Shown here piece by piece: positions 33,493 through 47,654 of a stretch of 64,000 bases of DNA. Every line of letters starts with the position of its first letter. The first letter of the stretch is position 1. The position numbers were made by a program, and so were the translations under genes. Source of the DNA: Struthio camelus (Eukaryota > Chordata > Aves > Struthioniformes > Struthionidae); contig NC_090964.1 in the NCBI RefSeq assembly GCF_040807025.1, forward strand, positions 3,906,001-3,970,000, read 5' to 3'. The notes under the pieces are model-generated. The model was given only the letters and a program-made list of their open reading frames with translations. It did not search any database and was not told the origin of the DNA.

Positions 33493-36400
33493 ATGCTTAG
33501 AAGATATTGAGCTGACCACACTTTAAGGCCACGAGGTTGCAGAAGTCTTCTAGGAAGGTTCAGATACAGACTGGGGAAGAGAGAGGAAAAATGGGAGTCT
33601 AGATAGCCCCAGTCCAGCCCAAAATACCAGGACCAGTGCCAGTATAACCAGTTCTTGATACCCAGCAGCTACACATGGGGAAACAGCTCATATTTTTGTC
33701 TTTTAGTGTCAGCAGAACTTCTCCAGACCATAAGCAGGGTCATCTGCTAGTCCAGATACTCCCACATGCTCCATCTCTTGTAAGTGAAGCCACAGAAATG
33801 CCATCTACCCACAAAAAAACCACCAAAAAACTTAATCACAAACTTTTCACTATTTGGCCAGAGGAGACTGAGCTGGCATCTGAAGAGCGCACACTGACTT
33901 CAAGCCTTCACCACAGGATGTCTGCCATACAGATACTAAGGTATCCATAATTAATGGTTAAGGACACCCTATGTCCCTGCTTCATTCATGCAGTGAGTCA
34001 ATGCTACAGCAGCAAAATCAACACAGAAAACCCTGTTCCTGTTTCCTGTTCAAATCCTTATTTCATGCTTCCTTCTGCCTCTCCTTTCTTTCTGTCGTCA
34101 TGCTGGTAATCACCTCGCCATTTAAAAAATGAAATCGCCCCTTTTTCAGCCTTGTGCTTGCACTACTCTTAATTACACTCTTACGTGGAAATCTCCAAGC
34201 AAGTCCTTTGTGTCCATTGGTCGCCCCATCAGCCTTATTACAGCTATCAGGGGCTGGCTTTTCCTGGATAAAGTGATACGCGATATAATCTGAAATTAGG
34301 CATTACAGTTTGACACTCAGTGTGACTGAGCTATCAAGACAGATATTTTTCTACAGCTCGCTGAGACCATGTGTATAACGCATAGGGATAGCAGATAAAC
34401 AGAAAAAGAGAAGTAACCTACAGAAACACCAAACCAAACAACAAAAAAGTAAGGTAGGACATTTTGCCATAAAATAGGAGAAGGCTGCTGCAAATACCAT
34501 CTGTCTACCTCAAAGGCAGTAATATGTTTATGGAGATAATTACTTCAATATGCATCTGGTTTCTCTGTGGATCTAATATGCTCATATGATTTGCATCAGA
34601 AAGACAAATCAGTGACAGCCCACTTCACTTAAAGATTTACCCTGGACAAGGGATCTTCCTGCTCTGCAGCATTTGCTGTAACCATATTCCTCTAATATCC
34701 ACAGTTTGAGATCGTGTCAGCAAGTCTGTGCTTCTTTTCCACTGCATTGTAGAACTCATAATCCTGTAGTTAGCAATGTAAATCTCCTACAGTGTCATGG
34801 CTTCAATCTAATACTAAGACGATCTGAAACTCAGGAGACAAACTGGCCTTTATGAGCTCAGAAACTAATTTAGGAAATAGTTCTTTCAAACAAATACGTG
34901 AAAAGATAAAAATTTGGTTATTTGATGCACTTTCAAAGGGTTACTTGATATGCTCTGCTAGCACATGCACATTTGTCGAATTTTGCATTACCACTACAAA
35001 TACTTTTCAGAGCAAGAGGAATTGGCACAGCCATGGCACTATCTGCTGGCAGCAGTAAGCAGTACCAGATTCAGAGACTTGAATGCCAAGAAGGGCCATC
35101 ACTGTCAAAAGTTACAAGAAACCCGACAATGCAACAACATGAACATGGAGAAAGTTTTCTCTTAACCCTTTCCCTTAAACTTAATGGAAATCTAAAATCA
35201 TGAAGCATTTATTCCTTTGCAGGTTTTCGGAGGCTCATTTTTGAATATTTGCTGTTAAAAACATCTGGCTAGTCTTCTAAGCCACAGACACTTCTTTTTT
35301 TCTCAGAGCTGTGAGCCATATCCAAAATCTTCATGTGGCTGAAAACCACAAGGTAAAGCCTTGGAGAGCAGAGGTGGAAGGCAGCTCTGGTGGTTCTCTG
35401 ACAGGAAGGCAGAGTGGCTTTCTTGGGGTCTCGTTGCTTCACTACAAGACACCGTTGGGCTGAATCACCCCTACTCTCCTACTTCCTACAAGCAGACAGC
35501 AATTTATACTGCCCTGAAAAGTGTTTGCTGGTGTAGCCTTGCTTAACATGAGATAAAGCCTCAGCGCAGCAGCTGCACGTAAACTATTTGCAAGTCACAC
35601 GTAGCCACCCCGGTCTTGCGAATATCCCAAATTTGTTAGCTCAATAATCTACTATGGTAAAGAATGTCCCCGGTTAATTTTGTAGTGACTGAACAAATAT
35701 TTCCTCAACTGTTTTTGACATTTGTTACATTCACTTGTTTGCTTTTTGGATTTTTAGTACCAACTAAAGGAAATCGGATATCTGATCCCCTTCTGAGCTG
35801 CTACAATTAGTTTACAGTCAAGTGAACTGAGTAGCCCAGTTGCTGCCTTCAGTGTAAGTATTCTGGTTTTATTGATGGACCATTTTGTCTGTCATCATCC
35901 TGCCCACTCATCTGGCTCAGCTTAATCCCTTGGGGGTTCCCGACAGTTTGCCCCGGTATTAACTAATCCAATTTATGTTTTGTGCCACCTGCAAAATTTG
36001 CCACATCTCTGATAAACGCTTAACTATTACAATGCTATTTATTACTGGTAATTTATTATTTAGTACAGCTCCTCCCCACCAGACAACTGGACTTCTTCCA
36101 TAGCGACCCCCGCGTTACCAGCTCTGAAACTGCACGTGCATTCCAGCAGAAGTACTTATTCCTACCTTTTGCATACCCTAGAGAAATACAGGGTGGCAGA
36201 CTCTGCAAGACTCTACCCTCTACTAAGGATCACCACACACACAGGTGTTCCCTTAAAGTCAGACAGTTACTATGAAATCTCCCATAACTCAAGCTAAGCT
36301 ATAGCAGAATAAACAAAAGTATTTCTTTACAAAATCCAGACAAGACAATGTCATTCCCAGCTTTCTAAAAGTATTATATAAAACTTCTAGTACCCTGATT

Positions 36401-39400
36401 TAACAGATGGGGGGGATGCCACACCAGGATAAACAAAGGAACTTCCAAAGAATTATACAGGAAGCTAAAGAACAGGGATTCAGGAGGAGCTGGCAGAGAA
36501 ATCCTCTCTTCACTGTACACAGTAATGGCATCTGCTGATCTCCAGCGAAACAGCAGAAGACAAGCATCGAGCTGAATGAGACCACATCACCTAGACTGGA
36601 TATACATGTAGAAGCGCAGTACGAAGGTATTACTATAAATATCCTCTCGTTCTTGAATTGGATATCGGCTGGTCAAATAAGATTTCAACACTGAAAGAAC
36701 TGCACCATCCAAGTTGAGCAGGTCATGGGCAACAAGCCTAGGACTCCTACTCAGTAACACACAAGGCAGGGAACATGTAATCTTCTGTTACATGTATACC
36801 TCTGCCTAAAACAATGGGACTCTCATTTTGACTGCACCCTAATTCAAATTAGAAACCAACACCAATGTTTCAAAGCCAAACAGTTGGCTTGGATTCACGG
36901 CAGGGGGAATCCTTCAGGGACTGATGGCTACTAAACCTTCCCTTAATCTGCATCATATACACTGATGGAGCCGATGGCTCTGGAGATCCTGCAGAGCTGG
37001 TCCATACACATACACAAACGTGTGCTGCTAGCATGGGAAGAGCTGCTGAGAGAGTCACTGATTCCCAGGTCACTGCTCCCTGCCACAACACACTGCAATG
37101 ACTCCAGTACACAGGGCTCTTGGCACATGCAGAGGAGGTGGAAGAATGTGTCCTGTCAAGGGCTCTTCCTCTTATGGCTGATAGTGGACAGCAGATTAAA
37201 ATATTACAAAGACAGCTAGCTCTCTCTGAGGAATGCTATTGTGGTTAACATCCTTACAGCTTTCAGTCCCATGGCTGCTCACAGCTGCAGGATGGAGGGG
37301 CAAAGCAGAGAGACATCGAGACAAACTCACAGACCACAAACACTTCAGCGTCTAATTTGAAAACCTGCAGCTTCCATTACGTCTCTTCTGCAAAAATGGC
37401 AACCAGAAACACATGGAAAAAACTCCACATCTCATCCCAGAGTTCTATGGCCCTTCCAAGTTTGTTCATAAGAACGAAGGACAGAAGTAAAGTCTAAACC
37501 ACTGCAGACTCAGCTGAGAAAAGGTGACATCTGATGACTCCTAGAGTTTGTGTTTATTCATTAAAAATACAGTAAGATGCGAGTAAGGCGATTGGTTTAT
37601 CAATAGCAAGGATTGGCCAGGGACAGTATGGAATGGCCAATAAAGCAATGGACCAAAAAGGAGGAGACAGAAGTAAAATGAGATACCTTTAAATGCTGAA
37701 CAGGGTAGCTGGACTAGCTAACAGTCATCTCCATCTCTAACCACTACAAGTTTAAGAAACGAAACACAGCTGGTACTCAGCTATGCATTTCTCTGGTCTG
37801 ATCGCATTTTGGGATGAACTTCCTTTCCCTCCCAGTAGATATTTACACTGTTACTGGATACTAACGTTAAAGAAGGACAACATACAGAATTACCTAGCCT
37901 ATCAGCAAACCAGCCCCATTAACTGGACAAATATAACTAAAAGCATTGCTCAGACTTTAAGGATCAAGTCCCAGCTGTGATTCTGGTCTTCTGCAGAGGA
38001 AGTACTGCCAGCTCAAGTAAATTAACACCAGGCTTTACTGCTTTCCCTTCATGGACTGCTTTCACTTGGGACTAACAACTGCAGAACTGTCCCCTGGGCT
38101 CTGAACATCACCCTGGTGAGACTACGAGCTGAGCTGTGCAGCAAAAGGCATGGTGTAAAGAAACAAGTTGTGGCTGGCCTTTAGCCCCCGGTGATCTTTG
38201 CAGGATGACTCCAACCACTGTGTAAGTCACTGGAAAAACTCTCACTTTAGACGCTCTATCCTCCTGCCAGGAATTTTAAAGTGCAGGACAGCAACAAGAG
38301 CAAGCAGAAAACAGAATCATTTTTGAATGAAAACCAACAAACTCCCATCCATTGTAGGGCAATGTATTTAGCTGCCACATGTTTCTCTGACCGACACTTC
38401 TCTGTCCATCCTCCCCAGCCTTATTACACAGTGAGAGGACCTCAGTGGGGCTTGGGAGACCTAGTGAAAAGTGCAGGACTTTTGGGGAGGGAAGGAGCAA
38501 GGATGAAAGCCTCCATTTTTGCAAATGTCCTGCCATCCTAGCATCAGCACCAAAAAGTAGATCTTGCCAAGCTGTCTCACAGGCTTCCCATTGAAATGGA
38601 CCATCACATCTCTGCATACAGCAATGAGGATCATGTTCTGTCCCTGTTAACTTCTGAGCATGCTGTGTACTGCATTTAAACTCTCTTGCAATTTTTCACC
38701 CATAGCGATGACTATGAGGACCGCCTCTAACCATGAATCATTTGTGACGATGCCATGCCCAGCTCAAAAGAAGAACTTTTGTTCCAATTCCACAGCTGCT
38801 TTCCAGGCTCTGGGCTCTACAAAACATCTCATAATCAAGCAAGTAATACTGGTGGAAATACACAGGACAGTCAGTAACTCATTTTTGTAATTTAAATTTC
38901 ACTACGTAATGCAGGAACTTCTTCACAAACATGCCTTTGTGATCTTCTTCTGTGTTTTACCCTTTCTAGACTTGCTGATATTTCATATGCATTTCCCATC
39001 CATAATGGGGGAAGCTATGTACAGAGCAGCGCGCAAACTATTTGTCACTCATCAAGAAGTATTTGTACGAAATAGTTGGAAAGCATTGAAGAAGAATATG
39101 GTATTTACAGACGGAAATCCCATTTGTCTACATCAGGAGAGCTACAAGTCAAGGCCATCTTGGTGGTGTTTTTTAAATTTACTGTAGTGATTAATCTGCA
39201 TTTGCTCAGAGAACTGAACAGGTGAAGTTACATGAGCATCAAATACTGTTATTTCTGTATCAGTGATATCAAAAGCAGACCAAACTTTTACAAAGAAACC
39301 CTTTAAAGCATTTTTCACAGTAGTACCTTCAAAGGGAGAGGTATTGCTTATGATCCTACAATCTTTTGGGCAAAAGAGAGGTGACGATCAAAAAACGAAC

Positions 39401-40215
39401 AAGTTTCTTGCATGTAAGCCCCTTCTGTGTCGTTATGTCATGAGGTTAGCCATTGACTGAATGACAGGCACAGGTAAAGCACAGAATAGCATACCCACTC
39501 ACATGGAAATCAGTGTTTCCTGACAATGCTAGTTTCCCACAGAGCAGAACGCTCCCTAGGCTTCCTAGTAATGCTCACTGCCATGATTGCAACATGCGCA
39601 TTGCTTCAACAAGAAGGCAACTTCAGAAATAAATGCATGCTACTCCTTTCCTCTCTGCAGGAATTTAAGCATGGATAGAAGGGGTAGGAATTTTATGGCA
39701 CTGCAAAAAAAAAACAAAACCACTGTACATGGCAGCTCATGCCTAAGTTACCCTGCCTACTTTTTATAATATTCCTGGTGGATCCTTCCAGCTCAGATTT
39801 TACCTAAGGCAATTTTCCATATTTCTTCCAATGAGGCACAATAAAGTGGGTGTACCCTACGCTATACTTGTGATCACAGCTCTGTCAGCACGACCTCGGT
39901 GGCACTGGCACTGAGTGGGCTACACCAGCTGCGTCAGAAGTGATGCTAGCACCAGGGGTGGTCGAGGGACTGCCCAAAAGCAGATCAGTGATTCTCCAGC
40001 CTGCCTGCAAAAATGAACACTGACAGAGTCCACGTATCATTCAAAAAGCCACAGGAGTTTCTTCTTTTAGCGCTACAACAGGACAGTCAGGCCACTAGGA
40101 TTTGAGGATGTCGGTGTAGAAACATCAAGCCAAAAAACTCTTTCTTGATCCGATCATATCTGGGACACTGTGTCCAGGTTTTGCATTTCAAAACTAGTAT
40201 GATGCCAGCAAAGCC

Positions 40216-40237
40216 AAAAAAAAAAAAAAAAAAAAAG
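40216..40237. repeat. Poly(A) run
   Basis: About 21 consecutive A after GCCA on the plus strand. No SINE or processed-pseudogene body was recognised next to it. Confidence 0.8.
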
Positions 40238-43200
40238 GAAAACAACATCTCCGGTGAAGGGGATGGTTGCAAAGATGAATTTGGGAGAAAAACATACAAA
40301 AAGCGAATGATCCTCCAAACGTACTCAATGATAGACAGGAAAAGGTTTGGGGACAGGCTAATCATCTGGAAATATGCACACAATGAGTAGGATGGAGAGA
40401 TATTTCTCTATTATTTAAGGTTATCCTAAGAACTATGAGGTAAAACTAAGAAATGGAAAATATAAGCTACATACACGGAAATATGGGCAGTCTCTTCAAG
40501 TAAGTCGCTGTAAATTCACTGGAAGAGCTGATAGTAATTTCGAGACCTCCATAACACACATCTGTTTCCAGAATTAGACAAATAGAGTGAAAGCAATACA
40601 AAAAAAAAAATACATAAACAAGCCAAATTCACAAAAGAAACCTTTACAGCCATAAAACTGCAGGCCAGAGAGTGGCTTTTAAAGGCATTTCTCCATCAGC
40701 AGAAGCCCAAGGAAAGAGGCAGTTGCACATACACGAAATCCTCTCACCAGTAGAGCTATTTTGATTGAAGAAGTGTTGCGGGCTACAGGAACAGGAGAAA
40801 TTTGTGATCATGTAAGCTGGTCTGCAGCAGGAGGAATTGCTACAACAGCTCCATCAACAGAGCTGTATCATCTGATCTTTCCTGACACGGAGCTTGCCCA
40901 AGAGTGGTGTGGTCTATCCAAGACAGACCATAAGATTTCCTTCAATTAAATTAAGCCAACACAGAAGAAGCACAATATGAGCAAACATTCCATATGGATG
41001 CATTCTGCAAAAACGGTGCAGTTTTATACTACTCCACAGAATTTTACACTTGACTGAAAGCTTGATTCAACTTTCGGTTGGGATATCAGACCTCTTCTAC
41101 TCTATTAAAAGTAAAATTACAGTTACACTCCTTATGCCTCTATCTGCTTCACCCTCTCTATACTTTAATCATTTCGTTGTCATTGCAAGCTGCTCTAAAA
41201 ACACATTATTTCAGAGAAAATCAATTTAAATAGTTTTACACCGCTTTATACAAGCTGACAATCTGGCCTTTGTTTACTAAAATGCACTTAGACATCAAAA
41301 CAGACTGAAAAAATGAAAGTGCATTCACTGCGAGGTGAAAGTATTTCATTGCAAGGTGAGTGAATACTCCCACCTAAGTATGAAGAAATGTGGAATAATA
41401 CTGATTGTGAGCACAGGCTAAATAGTCCCTTCTGGGCTTTCTTTCCATTATGCATAGTTGTAAGAGCACGGAGGTACTGCAAAAACTCCCATAGCCTCGC
41501 ACTTCTCGTTTAATAATTGGGCCATGTGTCCCTATGCTCAGTAGATGCTGCACAAGACTTGAACAATTATTGCAGAGCACATACAATCTAAACATCTCAA
41601 CCAACTATCACAGTGACATAAACAGTACAAGAAAATTAAGTAATTAGTTGCTGCAGTGTTTTGTAACAACAAGGACATGATGGCAGTGACACAAAACTCC
41701 ACTGCTGGCTTCCACCTCCACATGCCCATTTCTAAATTTTCCCTATGTGTTATTAGAATAATTTAATTATGCGTAATTGCTAGTTCAAGATGGGGCTTTT
41801 TTTTTCCCCCAGCACCAGTCAGATAAGGTAGGTCATGATATAAAACTACACAGAGGTACACGGCTCCCAGGGTGCTGCTCCAACACCACCTTTCCCTTTT
41901 GAAGATCAAATACAAATAGAATGAAATACTAGATAAAAAACAGCCACCACAAACTCTTATAGCTGATTCATAAAACATTCATAGAGAAAGTCTAGTGTGG
42001 AAATCCCCATAGATGACCTGTCTCAATCCCATTTCTTCCTCCTCCACTCCCACTAGAATTGATTAAACAATTTCCTGAGAATCTGACATTAATGACTCCC
42101 TCTGACTCTAAATGACTCTTTTCTGACACAGACACTTCTTGTTCTCAAAACAGTTCTTTCTGCAGCCATAATTCTAAGTGCTGTGATGGATCCTGGATGC
42201 CATCAGTGTTTTAATTATAGGCTGTCTTCTTGTCCTTCTGATGCATTTCAAGTCAAGAAGGAGGAACTGTGTTTGATGGCCTTATTCCAACAGATTATTT
42301 TTCAGTACTAACTGCACTCCCTGCAGTATTTGCATTCTTGCAGGCATGTTAGGGTCTGTAATATTTGTTGAAGCTAAACAGCTCATCAAATTCTTTACAA
42401 AATGGTTTTGCATCAAGGTCAGTTGCAACTCACAATATTTCAATCTGTACTATGTTGAACTTACTTATTTCTCCAAGAAACAAGTGCTTATGCTAATACA
42501 TTCTGCCCACTACTCTTCTTGCATGTGCTGCATGGTCTTTAGCTCCAACCCCCTCACTTTATTTCAAAGCTGCTAGCGATACATGCTGGAGCTTATCTTA
42601 ACATAGTTCTAAACGTTCCAAGAAATATACTTCTTTATTATTTTGGGAATTTGGCCTCTGAGATGCATAAAAGCATTTTGATTATGTATTTCTGTATACT
42701 TGAGCAAAGAACCACCCATTTTCGACAAAAGCATGCTTTTAGGGTAAACATGACACCTCGTTGTTCAGGTTGGATATCATCACATTGTAGTTACCTCCAC
42801 ATTTATTTCAAGCAGATTTTTTTCTACATCATTTACTGAAAGTTTGATGCTATTAATTAGCATTTTTCAAATTTGCTGACTTTTTCCACCTGAGAAACAG
42901 AATTTTCTGTAGCTCAGTAGAAATTCAGTTCTTTTCAAAGTCAAATCTATTCCTTACAGTAACCGTGCTTTGAGCTGACTTTTACTTACATGGGTAAGTA
43001 CTACCAATACTTCAGTCTCTAATTAGTCCTTTTATTAACTGTGGAAATTCACGTGCTACAGAATTAAGATCTGTGATATACAAGTCATTGGAGTCTCTTG
43101 GCAGCCATTTTCTTGAAAAAATTGCTTTCTGGAGTGACAGTCTAGTACGACTCAAAGCTTATCCCATTCGTGGATGACTTTTTCTCTGGCTTTCAATCCC

Positions 43201-46200
43201 CTTCTGACTCCAACTGGAATGTACAGAGGATGCTCAGCACTTCTGGGCTTGATGCAGGGGCAGATCTGGAAGATCTCATTCTTGAGGTTTTCTCCTTAAA
43301 GTCGCCTGGCTCCAGGACGCTGTTACCTCCTCTTCTAGCACTCTGCGCAGTTCCCATCCATTCTGAGAGGCTCACGTTGCTCTGCTTGCTCCGTTTTTGA
43401 CCCAGGTTTAGTTTTTGCCGGACACCATGTCATTAAGATGCAGCACAGGGGAGTGCTGTTATCAGACTGGCCCCGGTTACCTAACATGAGTCAAGGTGAA
43501 AAAAGCTTAATATTCTTGTCATGCGACAAGGTGAGTAACCATTGACTCCAGTGACTATGTTACAGAAATGCATTTTTTCTTCTGTCACCACATCTGATAC
43601 AAGCCTTCTTGTTCTCCAGCCTATTAGAAATGAATAAATATCCCATTTACAACTTACACCTCAATGGAACATGCTGATGGGTCTTGGGGACAGGTACACA
43701 TTAAAAAAAAAAAATTCACTACTGCCTCTATATGTTTTCTCCATTGCTTTATGTAGCTTAAATTATTAAAAAGTGGAACTTCATCATTTATCTTGAGAAA
43801 CAAATTGACAATTAACAGAAGGTTGGATTGGGATTTTTTCCTACCATTTTGTCTGAAATTGTATTTACATCATCCAATTATTGTTTAAACTTCTGGAAGT
43901 AAATGCTTTGTTTTTAGAGATCATTGACTGTTATTTGGAATCATCCCATCTATGGGCTCTGGTAGGCAGGCAGAGATAAAAAAAAAAAGTCATCTCCTTG
44001 CTTTTACAATAAATCTGCAGTCTGGAAGCTAATTCTGTAAGGTCTTTAACATAAAAACTACATTTTATGCTCAGCTTGAATGACAATTGCTTTTGTGGTG
44101 AGACTCATAGAGCTGATATCTACTGAAGTTGTTTTTATGTTAAAAAAAATCAAAGCCTTGCTGCACATTTTTAAACTAAAACATTATTGTGTTAAAAAGA
44201 CAAATTTCTGCACATAAGAAAAAAACAGTAATTAAGACAAACACCACACAAGGGAAATTTAACTGCATTGTTCTGCTACTGCTCTGGAGCGAGGCACTCG
44301 GATCCCAGTTCCCCTGTGTCCTGTTCCTCGTGTGACTATTTACTACTGCGCAGTGGGAGTACGGAGGGGGCATACAGTGCAATCAGAGCTGAAGGGTGCA
44401 TTTGAAAACCACTTTACACTTCAGTAAGTGGGACAAGAAGCAGCAAGGAAACTGAGCCTCAGATCAGCAACATCCAGTGTTAATTCACAGTTCTTCAGCT
44501 TATTTCACTCACTAGAAATAATCTGCTTGCCAACATTACTGGATAGTAAGTGGCCGCAACATGAACAAACCAAATAAATGGCAAACAAGATCTCAGTAAT
44601 AACAAGGAATCCACAGTTGTAATTTTTTTTAAGGAACTGAACGTAGCAAACCTCTGCATCAATAGTTTTTCAGCCCTAAGTTCAAACCTCTTATCAAAAC
44701 TATGCAAGTTATCATTCTGCCTGTAATGTGAAACCAACCCAGTTTGCACACTGGTGCTTTGGACAGGCCCGGGCTGTCCTTGCCCACACTACTGCAGCTT
44801 AGTGCAATTCAAAGACATCTAAGGTAATGAGCTAGCTCAGATCCAGGCACCAAGTTGCCACAATGCCCTGGCACTGTGACCAAGGTAAGAAATTTGTACC
44901 GCTGAATGCAGTTATTTATCTGCTCAGATGCAGCACCAGGTTAATGCTTTGCTGCTTCCAGACAGCGGCTGATAAACCCAACAGCACTGCCCTGAATTGC
45001 ATGGATTTAATCACTTGGGACCTCAGGCACTTCTGTACCGGGTTTAATTTCATGCCTTAGACATGTCTTGGAGATGTTAACTGCTATAATCAAGTCCACA
45101 CATCAGTAAGGCATCAGGACCGAGGTGTCTTGATTCCATATGCCTTATGCATTATTTTCGATTTCAGTATATATTACAAACAACAACAAAAAAAATCTGG
45201 CTACAAGCACTGTAAGCTGCAAAGTCAAACAATCAGAAATTAGGAAATACTACACATAGGTTTACCCACTCAACTGGAAGTCTTACATGCCTGACTGCAA
45301 CTTCAATGATGACGTTTTCAGATTTTATTTTCTTTTTAATGTTGACAAGCTTTGGAAGAGATGTGATGTGTCCTTTCCAATTCTTTTTTTTCTTTTTTTT
45401 TAACAGTAATAAATGCATTTTGTTATGAAAAATTCTAATTGCTCAAATGAACAATGAAGAGCCTTTTAGCATGCATTACAGTGGATGAGACATGAACCAC
45501 AGTCAGAGCTACAGGGCTTGGTATTTTAACAGTATTCTCAATTTGAAGATACTTCAACTGGAAGTGAGCCCCCGTTCATTGTTAGCTTCCTTGGTGCTGA
45601 CTGCAATGGATGTCTTGTCTTATAGGATGTTCATGTTCACTTGCTGTTTGGCCAGGCCATCTACTAAAAATACCCCGGGTACTCCAAGCGAAAGAAAGAA
45701 AATTTTCAGCCATTCCTATTTCAGAAAAAATTTGTCAAGTATTTCGTAAGACAAAGAAAAGGCATTTTCTGATGAATCTGATTCACTTGAGCAAATTTCA
45801 AAAGTCCCCTGCAAACAGTGGAGATATTACACACTTATTTCAGTGAAAGTTGCAATGTAATGTAAGCACCACTGGTTACTTCCAGTTTCCTTTTAGTACT
45901 GGCCAACTGATCTTGTTATAATTAAGATGCCCACAGACAGAACAAGAAGGACAGATTCTGCTACACAAGTAAGTCACAAAAATGGCTCAGAATAGACACA
46001 ATTCACTGATGTATGTCTGCTTTGTCATGTCTGTTTTCCTCTTCCCGTCTCGTGGGGCTTTGGTCCATCTTCCTTATACATAAGCTTATTTCTAAAAGAC
46101 TTTTCAAGCAAGGATGCAGTTACAGTGACCTCCTGCATCTTCTTTCCTGCTGTTCAGTCAGCGATAGACTTTGGGAACATCACAGGAGGAATCCATAAGA

Positions 46201-47626
46201 ACAATAGGAATGATGAAAAAGAAGACTTCCTTTTAAGGTCCTCCCCCTTCACCCTGTGATTGTTACATAATGGAGAAAATCTCTTTGGGGAACTCAGTGT
46301 CCCTCTCTAGCTTGTATAAAGAGGCTATACAACTCCGCTCTCGATGTAGGTATATGGGGGCTTGGGAGGAGGGTGCTCTTCAGGAAATGTTTTTTTCCCC
46401 ATCTTTACCAACATAGAAACCCAAATACTTTTTTTCCAAGTGCAGAAGGTTTCCAGCAGCTTCAGTAAGGGCCTTGTAGGGAATATTGAATTTCATTCAC
46501 TTCTTCACCAGTGACACGAATACCCATAAACTATTGGCACAATAAAAACTGAATGTCTAAGATTGCGTGCCATTAATAATAATGCAAACCCCATTCAAAC
46601 GGCGGCCTGGTTACACTTTGAAAAAACAGGAAGTGCCTTGATTTCAAAGAATCTTGGAAGTGAACCTGATATGCTGCACATTATGGAATAACTTCTTCAA
46701 GACAAACGTTTGATTTCCAAATGTCTTCACAAGAGAGCCCAGACAACCCTACTGCCAATCCCATGTGAAGCTTCAGAAGAAGCCAGGGAGCTGGTTAGAA
46801 ATAGCAGGGTGTTTTTATAGGATAAACAGTCCCCTTTGCAGTCACAAGTCCTTCAGAAAGACATGGGCGAGAAGGAGCTATGAATGGAACTGGAATCATC
46901 AGCTGAATACTTCAAGGTTTCTTACACTTGAAAATGGATCAGTGCAATGTGCATTTCCCTGGGCTAACCTGCTGCTGACCTCGAGATGTCAGAACACCTC
47001 TCCTCACTAACAGGATCCCGGGGGTTTCCTGCCAGCTGACTGTTCTGAATTATACACCTTGGCTCTGCTGACCGCCGGCTGCTGGAAGACAGAGTGGAAT
47101 ATACTGGTTCCACCGAGTCTGACATTTCCCTAGTGAAGTCCAACTCCCCAGTGAAAGCTCTTAATAAGTAATAATAATAAATAATAATAATAGAGCAGAT
47201 TTATTCCTGGAGCATTGAAGCCAAAAAGCCTCTGGCTATATGGAAACACAGTAAATAAAAGCAAGTCCAGCTGCTTGGTCCCTTCTTCCCCAAAGGTAAC
47301 AAAGCAGTATACAAAACCATGGTAAAGACAATCTGAGAACTACGCTAACCCCGTGACAAAAGTAAACAGTAAGAATAATTTTCTGGTCTGTTCTTGCCCT
47401 TATCACCACTGAGTATTGATAGTTGATGAATTTCCACTGCTCTCCAGAAATAAATACCACTGACAAAATACCCAAGGTCACTTATGTTATTAGGACATCT
47501 CGATATCCTGGAGGATCTAATGGATTGAGCTTAGTTTATCATGTACAATTAGACCATCATGTCAACCCTTGCTCCACCATATAAAGACCTAAAGGTTACT
47601 ATTATTAATTGTAATTCTGTACAGTA

Positions 47627-47654
47627 GTCTGATAGATAAAGTCTGATAGATAAA
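47627..47654. repeat. Perfect 14-bp tandem duplication
   Basis: GTCTGATAGATAAA occurs twice back to back without mismatch. This is a recent small duplication in the intron. Confidence 0.9.

Noticed and set aside
40201..40240. Poly(A) run as the tail of a processed pseudogene or SINE
   Set aside because: No gene-like or SINE-like body upstream and no target-site duplication could be recognised.
43170..43400. Plus-strand 76-codon frame with a sensible-looking sequence
   Set aside because: No splice context, no homology that I recognise, and the opposite strand is also open. Treated as chance within the HIVEP3 intron.
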